This document shows positions 1 through 9,136 of a stretch of DNA of 57,705 nucleotides, piece by piece; the stretch's first letter is position 1; each line of letters opens with the position of its first letter. This DNA is from Bacillus canaveralius (GTDB taxonomy: Bacteria > Bacillota > Bacilli > Bacillales > Cytobacillaceae), in the NCBI RefSeq assembly GCF_002860125.1, contig NZ_PGVA01000019.1, forward strand, positions 1-57,705. The letters are read 5' to 3'. The notes below the pieces were generated by a model, which was not told the DNA's origin, did no database searches, and saw only the letters and a list, made by a program, of their open reading frames with translations. Position numbers and translations under genes: made by a program.

Positions 1-70
1 TGACACTTACTCGGGTTGGACTTTCACCAACTAGCAATTAACGGCTTGCTGGGCACGCACAAATGAAAGA

Positions 71-89
71 GCACCTGAAAATCAGGTGC
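71..89 (-). terminator. Intrinsic terminator of the RND pump gene
   Basis: An 8-bp perfect stem (GCACCTGA/TCAGGTGC) with a 3-base loop lies about 10 bases beyond the stop of the minus-strand pump gene. It is followed on that strand by a T-rich tail. The first 65 bases of the window hold no gene I can support. Confidence 0.7.
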
Positions 90-98
90 CCTCCTAAA

Positions 99-3000
99 TT
101 AAACTTCCTTATTCTTTTTTCTGCCCATTTTCCGAATTGCCTCATATACAATCGGAACAATGAGCAGCGTAAGAAATGTTGAGCTTGTTAAACCGCCGAT
201 AACGGTTACCCCCAAGCCCTTTGAGATCAGTCCGCTTCCTTCCATTCCGACTGCAAGAGGAAGAAGAGCTCCAATCGTTGCGATCGCCGTCATTAAAATT
301 GGGCGGAGACGGGTTGTACCGGCCTCAAGAATCGCATCCCTTGTTGTTAATCCTTCATTCTCTTTATGGATAACACGGTCGATTAACACGATCGCATTGG
401 TCACAACAATTCCGATCAGCATTAATGCGCCAATCATCGCGGAAACACTTATTGTTTCGCCGCTGACCAACAAACCGAGAAGCGCACCGATAATCGTGAA
501 TGGCAGCGAGAATAGAATCGCAAATGGTGCGAGACCCCCGCCAAAGGTAATAACCAGAACTAAATACACGATTGCAATTGCGGCGAGCATTGCCAGTCCG
601 AGCTGCGAGAATGTTTCGTTGATATCTTCGGTAACGCCGCCCATATTTATTTCTGCGTTGGCAGGAAGCTCAAGCTTGTCGACCTTGCTCTGGACATCTG
701 CAGACGCCTGCGCTACGTCATCCGTTCCCAGTTCAGCACTAACCTGGACATAGATTCGGCCGTCCCTCCTTGTCACTGTATCCGACGTGTTTCCTTCTTG
801 AATTTCGACTACTTCACTAACCGCAACATCTGTTCCAAGCGGGGACTGTACCGTCTTGCCTGTTAACTCTTCAACAGTGCTGAGGCTGTCCTCTTCCTCA
901 TGGACGTATACATTCAGCTCTTTGCCATCACTTTCAACCTTTGTCAAAACCGGCTGTTCCTGATTCTGGCTCAATGCCATTCCTACCTGGGCGGCCGTCA
1001 GACCGAGCTTGCTCAGCTTTTCTTGGTTAACGACCAATGTATACTCTTCATATGTTTCTGAAATACTTGAATCAATATTTTTCAAATCTTTATTTTCAGC
1101 CATAATATCCTGGATATCGGCGACAACAGGTTCGATGTCCTCGAGGCTTTCACCATATACAAATAAGACGATTTCATTGCTTCCGGCACTTGCTGAAAAG
1201 TTTTGTGAAGCCCATTCTCCTGCATTGTCCCTATCTTGCAGTTTCGCAATAACGGCTTCTTTTTCCGCTTCAAAATTCTCGGTATCATTGTTGTATTCCA
1301 CAAAGAACATGGCGCTGCTCGTGTCGCCGGGGTTCATTGGGTTTTCGCCACCGAGGGAAAACTGAACTGTCTTAACCCCGTCTCTGTCCTGGAAAAATTC
1401 CTCTGCTTCCAATGTGAGCTTTTCAACTTCTTCAAAAGTTTCACCCGGGGCAGGATTGTATGTGGTAATGATCATTTTTTGTTCTTCCTCTGGAAGGAAG
1501 CTGACGCCAATGACCGGCACGAGGAACAAGCTTCCGACCAGCATCAATACCGCGATGCCAGACGTGATCCATTTATGATTCAAGGCCCATTCAAGAATTC
1601 TCCGGTAAGTGCCGGCAAGCCTCCCCGGTTTTTCCGCATGCTGGTGGGCTTTTTCATTGATGCCTTTTTTAAATAACGAGTGGGCCATCATCGGCACAAT
1701 TGTAACGGCGACAAGCAAGGATGCCAGCAAAGCGAAGACAATCGTCAACGCAAATGGCATAAACAATTCGCCAACCATTCCGTTTACTAACGCCAACGGA
1801 AAGAAGACAGCGATTGTGACGATCGTGGACGACATGATCGGCATGAACATTTCTTTTGTCGCGTCCCTGACCAATTCTTTCCCTTTCAGCTTTTCACCTT
1901 TTAAAGACATCCTGCGGTATATGTTTTCAATTACAACGATTGAATCATCGACAACGCGGCCGATCGCAACAGTCATCGCACCAAGCGTCATCATATTAAG
2001 GGTGATATCGAGCTGGTTTAATAATAGAATTGCAATCAATAATGACAACGGAATCGAGATAACAGAGATAAGCGTCGATTTGATATCCCTTAAAAACAAC
2101 AGGATAATCAAGATTGCAAAGGCTGCACCTGTTATCGCCTTGCTAAGCATCGTTTGTACAGAATCCTCAATTGGAGTAGCCTGGTCAAACGTTGTGACAA
2201 TCTCAAGACCGTCAATGTCTTCTTCAAATTCTTTGATCGCTTCTTTTACATTGTTAGCGACTGTTACGGTATTCGCGTCGCTTGCCTTGACAATCTGCAG
2301 GCCGATCGCTTCTTTGCCGTTTGTTCTGGAGATTGATTCTGCTTCCCCAACTACATTAATCTCAGCAATTTCCCCAAGCTTTATAGTTGGAAGTTCAAGC
2401 GCTTGCTGTGCACCTGGTTGCATCTGTTGTGTATTGCTTGGCTGGGCATCCATTCCACGGCCAGCTCCGCTGCCAGACTGTGCGGGTGACTGCTGTCCGG
2501 CTCCAGTGCCAGGCTGCATTCCCGTTCCATCGCCAGGTTGTCCCGGCGCCTGGCCGGATTCGCCGCCTTGCGGCATTCCTGCTCCGTTACCGGCTGGAAT
2601 GAGCGGGATCTCGATTGCTTTTAAATCTTCAATTGTCGTAATATTCCCATCTACTACAACCGATTTCTGTGAATCTTCAAAGTTATAAAGTCCTAATGGA
2701 AAAGTAACATTTGAGCCTTGGATAACGCTTTGTACGGTTTGCTGATCGAGTCCGTACTCAGCCATTTTTTCCTCATTAAAATCGAGCTGGACCTCTTCTA
2801 CTTGCTGACCTGATACTTGGACCATTGAAACACCGTCAAGACCTTGCAACGCAGGAACAATTTCGTCCTCAATCGTTGTTGTCAGTTCAGTTAATGTTTG
2901 CTTTTCATTTGCAGCACTAATCGCCACTATCGGAAATGCATTAAAGTTAATTCTCATAACCTCGGGATCATTTACCCCATCAGGCAATGAAAGGCTTGCA

Positions 3001-3338
3001 AGAACATCTTTCACTTCCTGTTCAGCCTCATCCATATCCTTTTCAAATTGATATTCCACCTGCACAGAGGAGGCATTTTGAAAGGAGGTCGAGCTAACCA
3101 CGTTTACTCCATTTAAGTTTTGAATCGCCTTCTCAATCGGTTCTGATACATGATCCGCCACATCTTCAGGAGTTGCACCTGGATAAACAGTCGTGATACT
3201 GACCATCGGCATTGTGATATTCGGGATCGTTTCAAGCTTCATATTAAGCCCCGAATAAAGTCCGGCCACTGTGATGATAATGGTTAACAGCCAGACGGCA
3301 AACTTATTTTTCAACGAAAAATTAATAATCTTGTTCAT
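99..3338 (-). CDS. swrC: RND-family multidrug efflux transporter, SwrC/YerP type
   Basis: This 1079-aa inner-membrane proton-driven exporter has the internal two-fold repeat of the AcrB/RND family. The first transmembrane helix is at about residues 12-34, followed by a large periplasm-facing domain, a helix bundle containing GRVVDDSIVVIENI near residue 460, a second large domain and a second bundle near the C-terminus. In B. subtilis SwrC gives resistance to surfactin; a role here in exporting amphiphiles is inferred. An unusual Gly/Pro/Gln/Met-rich stretch of about 60 residues (about 250-312) interrupts the first large domain. The gene starts at ATG with a short AT-rich leader. It is divergent from a TetR-type regulator, and two palindromic sites overlap its promoter. 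Family assignment is firm; the exact substrate is unknown. Confidence 0.92.
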   Translation of the reverse strand: MNKIINFSLKNKFAVWLLTIIITVAGLYSGLNMKLETIPNITMPMVSITTVYPGATPEDVADHVSEPIEKAIQNLNGVNVVSSTSFQNASSVQVEYQFEKDMDEAEQEVKDVLASLSLPDGVNDPEVMRINFNAFPIVAISAANEKQTLTELTTTIEDEIVPALQGLDGVSMVQVSGQQVEEVQLDFNEEKMAEYGLDQQTVQSVIQGSNVTFPLGLYNFEDSQKSVVVDGNITTIEDLKAIEIPLIPAGNGAGMPQGGESGQAPGQPGDGTGMQPGTGAGQQSPAQSGSGAGRGMDAQPSNTQQMQPGAQQALELPTIKLGEIAEINVVGEAESISRTNGKEAIGLQIVKASDANTVTVANNVKEAIKEFEEDIDGLEIVTTFDQATPIEDSVQTMLSKAITGAAFAILIILLFLRDIKSTLISVISIPLSLLIAILLLNQLDITLNMMTLGAMTVAIGRVVDDSIVVIENIYRRMSLKGEKLKGKELVRDATKEMFMPIMSSTIVTIAVFFPLALVNGMVGELFMPFALTIVFALLASLLVAVTIVPMMAHSLFKKGINEKAHQHAEKPGRLAGTYRRILEWALNHKWITSGIAVLMLVGSLFLVPVIGVSFLPEEEQKMIITTYNPAPGETFEEVEKLTLEAEEFFQDRDGVKTVQFSLGGENPMNPGDTSSAMFFVEYNNDTENFEAEKEAVIAKLQDRDNAGEWASQNFSASAGSNEIVLFVYGESLEDIEPVVADIQDIMAENKDLKNIDSSISETYEEYTLVVNQEKLSKLGLTAAQVGMALSQNQEQPVLTKVESDGKELNVYVHEEEDSLSTVEELTGKTVQSPLGTDVAVSEVVEIQEGNTSDTVTRRDGRIYVQVSAELGTDDVAQASADVQSKVDKLELPANAEINMGGVTEDINETFSQLGLAMLAAIAIVYLVLVITFGGGLAPFAILFSLPFTIIGALLGLLVSGETISVSAMIGALMLIGIVVTNAIVLIDRVIHKENEGLTTRDAILEAGTTRLRPILMTAIATIGALLPLAVGMEGSGLISKGLGVTVIGGLTSSTFLTLLIVPIVYEAIRKMGRKKNKEV

Positions 3339-3366
3339 TGTTTCCTCCCCATTTTACACTCTCTCT

Positions 3367-3413
3367 TGACCGACCGGTCATAATCATTAATAATATATAT
3401 GACCAGTCAGTCA
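3367..3413. promoter_or_regulatory. Paired TetR-type operators in the divergent promoter
   Basis: Two similar 14-base sites, TGACCGACCGGTCA (3367-3380) and TGACCAGTCAGTCA (3400-3413), lie 33 bases apart between the pump gene and the TetR gene. On the minus strand a promoter-like TTGACT (complement of 3416-3421) with an AT-rich minus-10 (TATATA) about 16 bases further covers the second site. Binding by the adjacent TetR protein is the natural inference. The rest of the gap (about 3422-3680) shows nothing else clear. Confidence 0.7.
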
Positions 3414-3689
3414 CAAGTCAATAAAAAATTCCCTTCAAAAAAGCTGGTGCACAATAACCATACCTTTACAGCACTCCCGTTAACATGTTCTTCAGCTTTA
3501 TTTTTAAGTACGACTTAAGACTGAAAAATTTAATTCAATCGATCCTTATTTGCAGCGGTTACTATAAAGGTTTGGGTTTGGTGAAGCCACATATAGCAAA
3601 AATGAGATTATTCATTGAAGTGTAACTTTATATTCCGGGAATAAACGGTCATAATTTAAATAGACGAAGATTTGAAGCGGGTGAGATGG

Positions 3690-4553
3690 ATGAAAGAAAA
3701 AAAAGTACTCATTATTGAATCAGCCATAAAGCTATTTGCCTCTAAAGGATTTGATGCTACCTCCATCCAGGAGATTGCCAATGAATGCGGAATTTCCAAA
3801 GGAGCCTTCTATCTCTATTTCAAATCAAAAGAAGCTTTGCTTTTGGCTATTTTTGAATATTATTACGAAAGAATTCAAACACGGATCCAGCAAATTGAGG
3901 CAGAAAACCTGCCGCCGCGCGAAAAGTTTCTTGCGCAGGTGATCACCAATTATGACGAAATCATCCAGCATAAAGAGTTCATCATCATGCAGGCAAGAGA
4001 GCAGGCTATTCCCTTCAATGATTCCATTGCCGAATTCATCCAAAAAATGAGGCTTGAAGCGAGCAAGTTCTTTAAAGAGTCTTTGCTTGCAATTTATGGG
4101 GAAAGAGCAGCCCCTCATGTATGGGATTTAACTGTCATGCTAAAAAGCATTTTTCATTCCTATTTTGAAATTATTGTGTTTGATAAAGCGGAGATCGATT
4201 TAAATGCGCTGGCGCAATATATAATAAACAGAGCTGACAATCTTGTTGAAGGGCTCGCTCAATCCGGGGAAATGCCAATCCTGCCTCCGACACTCGTCGA
4301 AGAAAAGCTTATGGGTGATACTTTTATTGGCAAAAAGCTAAATAAATCCGAACTTATTAGAAAGATCAGCGAAACGAAGCAGAAGCTGGATAAATCAGAA
4401 GATCTATATATCACGCTTGATGTGCTCGAATCAGAAATACGGTCTGATTCCCCAAGAATGCCTGTTATTAAAGGCATGCTTGCCAATCTTAAAAATGAAA
4501 ACGGAACAAAAGAACTCGAGGATTTGATTAATAAGTTCTTTCAATTTAAATAA
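3690..4553 (+). CDS. TetR/AcrR-family repressor of the divergent efflux pump (YerO/SwrR-like)
   Basis: This regulator of about 287 aa has an N-terminal TetR helix-turn-helix (residues about 5-50; motif TSIQEIANECGISKGAFYLYF), followed by an all-helical ligand domain. The C-terminal 80 residues are longer than in many TetR proteins and look helical and charged. I place the start at ATG 3690 because GGGTGAG lies just upstream and the family begins a few residues before the first helix. In-frame TTG (3672) and GTG (3681) codons exist further upstream. The gene is divergent from the RND pump with palindromes between them, the same arrangement as yerO/swrC in B. subtilis, so it probably represses the pump until an inducer binds. 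Confidence 0.87.
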   Translation: MKEKKVLIIESAIKLFASKGFDATSIQEIANECGISKGAFYLYFKSKEALLLAIFEYYYERIQTRIQQIEAENLPPREKFLAQVITNYDEIIQHKEFIIMQAREQAIPFNDSIAEFIQKMRLEASKFFKESLLAIYGERAAPHVWDLTVMLKSIFHSYFEIIVFDKAEIDLNALAQYIINRADNLVEGLAQSGEMPILPPTLVEEKLMGDTFIGKKLNKSELIRKISETKQKLDKSEDLYITLDVLESEIRSDSPRMPVIKGMLANLKNENGTKELEDLINKFFQFK

Positions 4554-4561
4554 TCACTGAA

Positions 4562-4591
4562 AAAACCATGCCAAATTAGCATGGTTTTTAT
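4562..4591 (+). terminator. Terminator after the TetR gene
   Basis: A 10-bp perfect stem (AAAACCATGC/GCATGGTTTT) with a 7-base loop ends in T-rich sequence and starts 9 bases after the stop codon. Confidence 0.85.
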
Positions 4592-4793
4592 GTATGATTC
4601 ATTGGTTTTATAGATTTATCTTAAAAATTCGTGTGGGGAATTCATTTGATAGTCATTACAATGACTCAAATTAAAATTCCTATCATAATATATAATGTTG
4701 TTCCGGCTTACTAGATTGATATATTTCCCATTTTACCCTGATTTACTGGAAAACTCCATTTTCAAGCGGGGTCTTTCAATCCAAAATCGCTAT

Positions 4794-4844
4794 TTATAAT
4801 TATTATAAAAAAGTATTGATTTTTTATTGAAAAGTGTTATCATT
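4794..4844 (+). promoter_or_regulatory. Perfect PerR box and catalase promoter
   Basis: TTATAATTATTATAA at 4794-4808 is an exact match to the 15-base PerR box (TTATAAT-N-ATTATAA). A sigma-A-like promoter follows: TTGATT at 4816-4821, a 17-base spacer, and TATCAT at 4839-4844. The box sits directly upstream of the minus-35, so peroxide-released repression of katA is strongly suggested. The 4592-4793 stretch before it shows no gene. Confidence 0.9.
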
Positions 4845-4881
4845 CTAGTTAGCAATATAAAAATCTTTAAGAGGTGATTTG

Positions 4882-6339
4882 ATGAGTAATAATAAAAAGC
4901 TTACGACTAGCTGGGGTGCGCCAGTTGGCGACAATCAAAACTCCATGACAGCCGGTTCCCGTGGACCAACGTTGATTCAAGATGTTCATCTCTTGGAAAA
5001 ACTGGCACACTTCAACAGAGAACGTGTTCCTGAGCGTGTTGTCCATGCTAAAGGTGCTGGAGCCCACGGTTACCTTGAAGTAACAAACGATGTTTCAAAA
5101 TATACAAAAGCTGACTTCCTGTCAGAAGTAGGCAAACGCACACCTATGTTTATTCGTTTCTCTACTGTTGCCGGTGAACTCGGTTCTGCTGATACTGTTC
5201 GTGACCCGCGTGGATTTGCAGTGAAGTTTTATACAGAAGAAGGAAACTATGATCTAGTTGGAAACAACACACCTGTTTTCTTCATTCGTGATGCAATTAA
5301 ATTCCCTGACTTTATCCATACACAAAAGCGCCACCCGCAAACACACTTAAAAAACCCGAATGCAGTATGGGATTTCTGGGGATTATCACCTGAGTCTACA
5401 CATCAAGTAACAATCCTGATGTCTGACCGCGGTATCCCGGCAACTTTCCGCCATATGCACGGTTTCGGCAGCCACACATTCAAATGGGTGAATGCTGAAG
5501 GACAAGGCGTTTGGGTGAAATACCACTTTAAAACTGAACAAGGTGTTAAAAACCTGGATACAGACCTTGCTGCCAAGCTTGCTGGTGAAAATCCGGATTA
5601 TCATACTGAAGATCTGTTTAACGCAATTGAAAAAGGCGACTTCCCTGCTTGGAAGCTTTATGTACAAATCATGCCTTTAGAAGATGCAAATACTTATCGT
5701 TTTGATCCATTCGATGTCACAAAAGTATGGTCTCAAAAAGATTACCCTCTAATCGAAGTTGGCCGCATGGTTCTAAACCGCAACCCTGAGAACTATTTTG
5801 CAGAGGTTGAACAAGCAACATTCTCACCTGGAACATTTGTCCCTGGTATCGAAGCTTCACCGGATAAAATGCTGCAAGGCCGTTTGTTTGCTTACCATGA
5901 TGCCCACCGCTACCGTGTTGGAGCGAACCACCAGGCACTGCCGATCAACCGTGCAAAAAATGAAGTGAATAACTATCAGCGTGACGGTCAAATGCGCTTC
6001 GATAACAACGGTGGCGGCTCTGTTTATTACGAGCCAAACAGCTATGCCGGACCAACAGAATCAGCTGAAGATAAGCAAACTCCATATGCGGTTTCAGGAG
6101 AAGCTGACAGCGTAGCTTATGATCACAATGATCATTACACTCAAGCCGGTGACCTGTACCGTTTGATGAGTGAAGATGAGCGCACACGTTTAGTTGCCAA
6201 CATCGTTGGTGCAATGAAGCCGGTAGAAAGCGATGATATTAAGCGACGCGCAACCATGAACTTCTATAAGGCAGATGCAGAGTACGGCACACGTATTGCA
6301 GAAGGACTCGGAATCTCTTTACTTGAAGAAGTAAAATAA
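4882..6339 (+). CDS. katA: Vegetative haem catalase KatA
   Basis: This 485-aa cytoplasmic monofunctional catalase dismutates hydrogen peroxide to water and oxygen. The catalytic histidine is in [11 protein letters not shown] (about His55), the distal Asn lies in VGNNTPVFF, and the haem-ligand tyrosine region reads [16 protein letters not shown]. The length matches small-subunit clade-3 catalases such as B. subtilis KatA (about 483 aa). ATG 4882 is preferred over the TTG one codon earlier because GAGGTG lies 5 bases upstream. The codon use looks more biased than that of its neighbours, as expected for a highly expressed gene. A perfect PerR box precedes it and a PerR/Fur paralog follows. Confidence 0.97.
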   Translation: MSNNKKLTTSWGAPVGDNQNSMTAGSRGPTLIQDVHLLEKLAHFNRERVPERVVHAKGAGAHGYLEVTNDVSKYTKADFLSEVGKRTPMFIRFSTVAGELGSADTVRDPRGFAVKFYTEEGNYDLVGNNTPVFFIRDAIKFPDFIHTQKRHPQTHLKNPNAVWDFWGLSPESTHQVTILMSDRGIPATFRHMHGFGSHTFKWVNAEGQGVWVKYHFKTEQGVKNLDTDLAAKLAGENPDYHTEDLFNAIEKGDFPAWKLYVQIMPLEDANTYRFDPFDVTKVWSQKDYPLIEVGRMVLNRNPENYFAEVEQATFSPGTFVPGIEASPDKMLQGRLFAYHDAHRYRVGANHQALPINRAKNEVNNYQRDGQMRFDNNGGGSVYYEPNSYAGPTESAEDKQTPYAVSGEADSVAYDHNDHYTQAGDLYRLMSEDERTRLVANIVGAMKPVESDDIKRRATMNFYKADAEYGTRIAEGLGISLLEEVK

Positions 6340-6390
6340 TTACTTAGTTTTTCCATTTCTATTCTCAACTTAATTCTCATTTTCTCAATT

Positions 6391-6426
6391 AATAGGTATC
6401 CATTTGTTTATGAATGGATACCTATT
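6391..6426 (+). terminator. Long hairpin between katA and the PerR paralog
   Basis: A perfect 14-bp stem (AATAGGTATCCATT and its complement) with an 8-base loop follows katA. Only a weak T tract follows, so it may attenuate, terminate partially or stabilise the katA message rather than fully separate the two genes. Confidence 0.65.
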
Positions 6427-6457
6427 CTTAAAATAAAAAGCAAAGAGGATGTTAATC

Positions 6458-6883
6458 GTGGAAGAAGATCATGTGACAGAACTAATTCCCTATTTAAAAG
6501 AACGCGGTTTACGCATAACACCTCAAAGAATATTACTCTTAAAAACGATACTTTCATTAAATAATCACCCCACTGTTGAGGATATTCACCGGGAACTTCC
6601 TTTTATAAGCCTGGCGACTATTTACAACAATGTGAAACTGTTTGTACATTTAAACATTTTAAAAGAACTGCCGTATGGCAATGGATTGAGCAGATTTGAA
6701 CTGGCGAATACTGACCATTACCATGTAATATGCGAAGCATGCGGAATGATTGTGGACTTTAATTATCCGAAGCTAAAAGAGATTGAGGACGCAGCATCAA
6801 AATTAACGCATTACGCGATTCACTTGCATGAATTGGAAATTTACGGTCTATGCACGGCTTGCCAGAAATCCAGGCAAGCATAA
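6458..6883 (+). CDS. PerR/Fur-family metalloregulator, PerR-type
   Basis: This winged-helix repressor of about 141 aa has the Fur-family DNA-binding domain (TPQR; SLATIYNNVKLF) and a C-terminal dimerisation/metal domain. Both structural zinc CxxC pairs are present (CEAC and CTAC). Aligned with B. subtilis PerR, the regulatory ligands His37, His91, His93 and Asp104 are conserved, the last being typical of peroxide sensors rather than Fur. The position of Asp85 is Glu (in SRFELANTDHYH). GTG 6458 is the likely start: AAAGAGG lies 9 bases before it, whereas the upstream ATG touches the ribosome site. It lies directly downstream of katA, so it may regulate that gene. Whether it is the main PerR or a paralog cannot be decided here. 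Confidence 0.88.
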   Translation: MEEDHVTELIPYLKERGLRITPQRILLLKTILSLNNHPTVEDIHRELPFISLATIYNNVKLFVHLNILKELPYGNGLSRFELANTDHYHVICEACGMIVDFNYPKLKEIEDAASKLTHYAIHLHELEIYGLCTACQKSRQA

Positions 6884-6927
6884 TTGAAAATTATAAAGGG
6901 AAACAGTCACTAAAAGGAGGAAAAACA

Positions 6928-7041
6928 ATGAGCCCGCAAAAAATATTGTGCCCAAAATGCCAATCAGAAATTAAATACTTGAAGCACAGTATCCTATGTC
7001 AATGTGGAATTAAGTTGAAAGGCATTAAAACAAAGTTTTGA
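6928..7041 (+). CDS. Small zinc-ribbon-like protein
   Basis: A 37-aa protein follows an excellent AAAGGAGG site 7 bases before ATG 6928, which supports translation. It contains CPKC near the N-terminus and CQCG about 17 residues later, a pattern that could bind one zinc ion, followed by a basic tail. It lies 44 bases after the PerR-type gene and may be cotranscribed with it. I do not recognise a family, and the function is unknown. Confidence 0.6.
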   Translation: MSPQKILCPKCQSEIKYLKHSILCQCGIKLKGIKTKF

Positions 7042-7463
7042 GTATTATCAATAACTCCAGAAAAAAACTCATCGCAGTAAATTAACCATGGGGATTAACC
7101 ATTTTTATGTCCTAAAAGAGTGATAAAAGTTCCAGATGCTACTTCTATATGTCTAATTTCCTGGAATCCAAATAATTTGTACAAGTTCTTTGCCGGGAAT
7201 CAGATAATTTATGATTTCTGCTTCATTTTTCATGCTGGAATTTGTATATTAAGTATTCTTCTAGCTATTTCTTCATTATCAACCATCATTCCCTCTGTCC
7301 GATTGTTTTAAATAATTCCTCATCTTTCCCTGTTCCGGAAAACAGCTAATCAAAGGCGAAAATCCTTGCATCATTAAATAGAACAGCAAAGCTGAATCAT
7401 GAATACAAAAACCCGGACTCCGCCTTTTCGGATCTCCTCGATAACTCTTCATATACATTATGC
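7042..7463. other. Intergenic stretch with broken reading frames
   Basis: There is no intact gene. On the minus strand short coding-like pieces occur in different frames (for example VDNEEIARRILNIQIP and NEAEIINYLIPGKELVQIIW), separated by stops. They may be the remains of one decayed gene, or may be chance. I recognise no family. Confidence 0.3.
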
Positions 7464-8294
7464 TCAACTACTCTGTATAGATGCCATAGCCTGTTTTAAG
7501 GTTCCAAGTATTCGAATCTCTTTAAAGTCGATGCCAAGACTTATCACAGCTTGGGCCAGTTCTGGCCGCAGCCCTGTAAAGGTGGGTCTGACCCCTACCA
7601 GCCTGAGTGCGTTTGCTACTTGAAACAACTCAGATGCTACCATCGTGTCGACGATAGGCACACCCGATAGATCAATGATTAACTCAGAGTTTCCTAACGA
7701 GGCACATCTTTGCAGGGAACTTTCCATTAAAACCTTCGCCCGGTATGTATCCAGTTCCCCAACTAAAGGAAGAATGGCAACTTCATCCGATATTGAAACA
7801 ACCGGTGTCGAAATATCAAGCATCGCATCCTTTGCTAATGTCAGTCTTTTTCTATGATATTCTACAAAAGTAACACTGAACATATAAGCCGTTTGGTCCA
7901 AGATTGAGTCAATGATTTGATTAATCCGCAAAATAGAGTCAATTTTCGTAATTTCTTTATCGATATTCTCTTGAATAAAGTCCCAAATCACTTTGCGATA
8001 TATTTTGTTTGTGTTTAACAATTCATCGATCTCGACTCCATATTGAACGGCTGCTTCCCCAGTGTTCCTTGCCCATTCATTTACGTCGTCCCACACGACC
8101 TTCACTTCAAATGAAATCAAAGCCTGGCCAGTATAACCAATTAATTTTGCTCTCCATTGCACGATTTGCTGATCATCCAGGTCGGTTTCCTCAAGGAACC
8201 TAATATATTTTTCATTTAAATTTTCACTAATTTTTGATGATAATGTAAGTTTTTCACCGACGATTAATTGTCCTAAATGCTTAGCTGATCGCAA
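7464..8294 (-). CDS. RsbR-type stressosome protein (non-haem globin-like plus STAS)
   Basis: This 276-aa protein has an all-helical N-terminal sensor domain (about 1-155) like RsbR paralogs and a STAS domain (about 162-276). Both conserved phosphorylatable threonines are present, Thr183 in ELDTYRA and Thr217 in GVPIVDTMVA, corresponding to RsbRA Thr171 and Thr205. In B. subtilis such proteins form the stressosome with RsbS and are phosphorylated by RsbT to trigger sigma-B. The start is TTG 8294, chosen because AAGGAGG precedes it by 7 bases. It stands alone here, without rsbS or rsbT. A 150-bp element that also lies upstream of the pterin operon sits upstream of it. Confidence 0.88.
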   Translation of the reverse strand: MRSAKHLGQLIVGEKLTLSSKISENLNEKYIRFLEETDLDDQQIVQWRAKLIGYTGQALISFEVKVVWDDVNEWARNTGEAAVQYGVEIDELLNTNKIYRKVIWDFIQENIDKEITKIDSILRINQIIDSILDQTAYMFSVTFVEYHRKRLTLAKDAMLDISTPVVSISDEVAILPLVGELDTYRAKVLMESSLQRCASLGNSELIIDLSGVPIVDTMVASELFQVANALRLVGVRPTFTGLRPELAQAVISLGIDFKEIRILGTLKQAMASIQSS

Positions 8295-8400
8295 CTAGTT
8301 TCCTCCTTATAGTACATATTAGTAGACGATGGGATTGCAAAGCTTATGGTCATCCAACCTCTATCAAATCTATTGTACAGCAAATCATAATATTTGAATA

Positions 8401-8550
8401 AATTTCATAAAGAATTCTTTAACTGAAAAACGAACGGTTATTTAACATTAAGATAATCTTATTCGCTTCCTACGGTATACTCCTGTTTATTTAGACAACG
8501 TCATTCGTTTTTCGGTTTAGCTTATTACATTGTGAAATTTACTCATTTAA
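8401..8550 (-). repeat. 150-bp intergenic element, copy 1
   Basis: The sequence is nearly the same as 41151-41300 and partly the same, inverted, as 21980-22050. It is bounded by imperfect inverted motifs (AACTGAAAAACGAAC near 8421 and its relative TTCGTTTTTCGGTTTA near 8504). Read toward rsbR it contains ACAGGAGTA and GCGAAT (8461-8486), resembling a sigma-H promoter. It may be a shared control region or a small mobile repeat. The adjoining 8295-8400 and 8551-8800 stretches are AT-rich with no gene seen. Confidence 0.75.
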
Positions 8551-8837
8551 AAAATTTATTCTAGACAATGCAATCATTATTCAAAGAAACTTGTAAATAG
8601 AAATAATGATCTTATCGATACTTTTTCTTTTTCTCTTTTTAAAAGCGTAAAACTAATTGCTGGAGACTTTCTGGCATATTGGAGACTTAAATATACTCGA
8701 TAAACCAGCATTTAAATTTTTCTAAATTTTGAAAATTTATTACGATTTTTCTTTTTTCTTATAAGGATTTCTGTTAAAGTTATTCTAATAGGATCATTTT
8801 TTTGAGGTCCATAATTGCCGGAAAGGGGATGTATAAA

Positions 8838-9065
8838 ATGAATTTATCAACGATTAATAGACTGCTTCAGGAGCTCCAGAAAACTCCCTTCATTGAATCG
8901 AATGTTTCCCACAGGATTACAAATGACTCTGAACAAGTGGTTTCCTTAACATATTGTAGTGAAATGGAGCGTTTTAAGTTACATGACATTCAGGAAAACA
9001 AAATTCACCAATTTGCCGACCTTGAAGATACAGCTGCTTACTTAAACCGATTTATTAATCAATAA
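8838..9065 (+). CDS. Small conserved-looking protein, possibly YkuJ/DUF1797-like
   Basis: This 75-aa cytoplasmic protein has no membrane segment. I chose ATG 8838 because AAAGGGG lies 10 bases upstream; ATG 8829 is too close to that site. The alternation of a leading helix (LSTINRLLQELQ), two strand-like segments (VVSLTYCSEMERFKLHDI) and an acidic end (FADLEDTAAYLNRF) recalls the small YkuJ/DUF1797 family of Bacillus, but I cannot confirm it. No function is proposed. Confidence 0.65.
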   Translation: MNLSTINRLLQELQKTPFIESNVSHRITNDSEQVVSLTYCSEMERFKLHDIQENKIHQFADLEDTAAYLNRFINQ

Positions 9066-9136
9066 GCATGGAAGCTGCTGATTCAAGTGATTCCGGATTG
9101 GAATAACGGCCAGCTTCATTCTAATCCTGAAATGAT

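Noticed and set aside
1-65. Possible end of an insertion sequence at the window start
   Set aside because: The sequence looked vaguely like a transposon end, but no inverted repeat, transposase or second copy could be seen.
1609-2688. A long plus-strand open frame of 359 codons opposite the RND pump gene
   Set aside because: It is antisense to a clear RND gene, has Ser/Ile/Pro-rich shadow composition, and no ribosome site or family. The same holds for other frames opposite katA, treP, the PTS and the kinase genes.
7464-8294. RsbR gene as part of a complete stressosome operon
   Set aside because: No rsbS, rsbT or sigma-B genes are next to it; only the single paralog is present.
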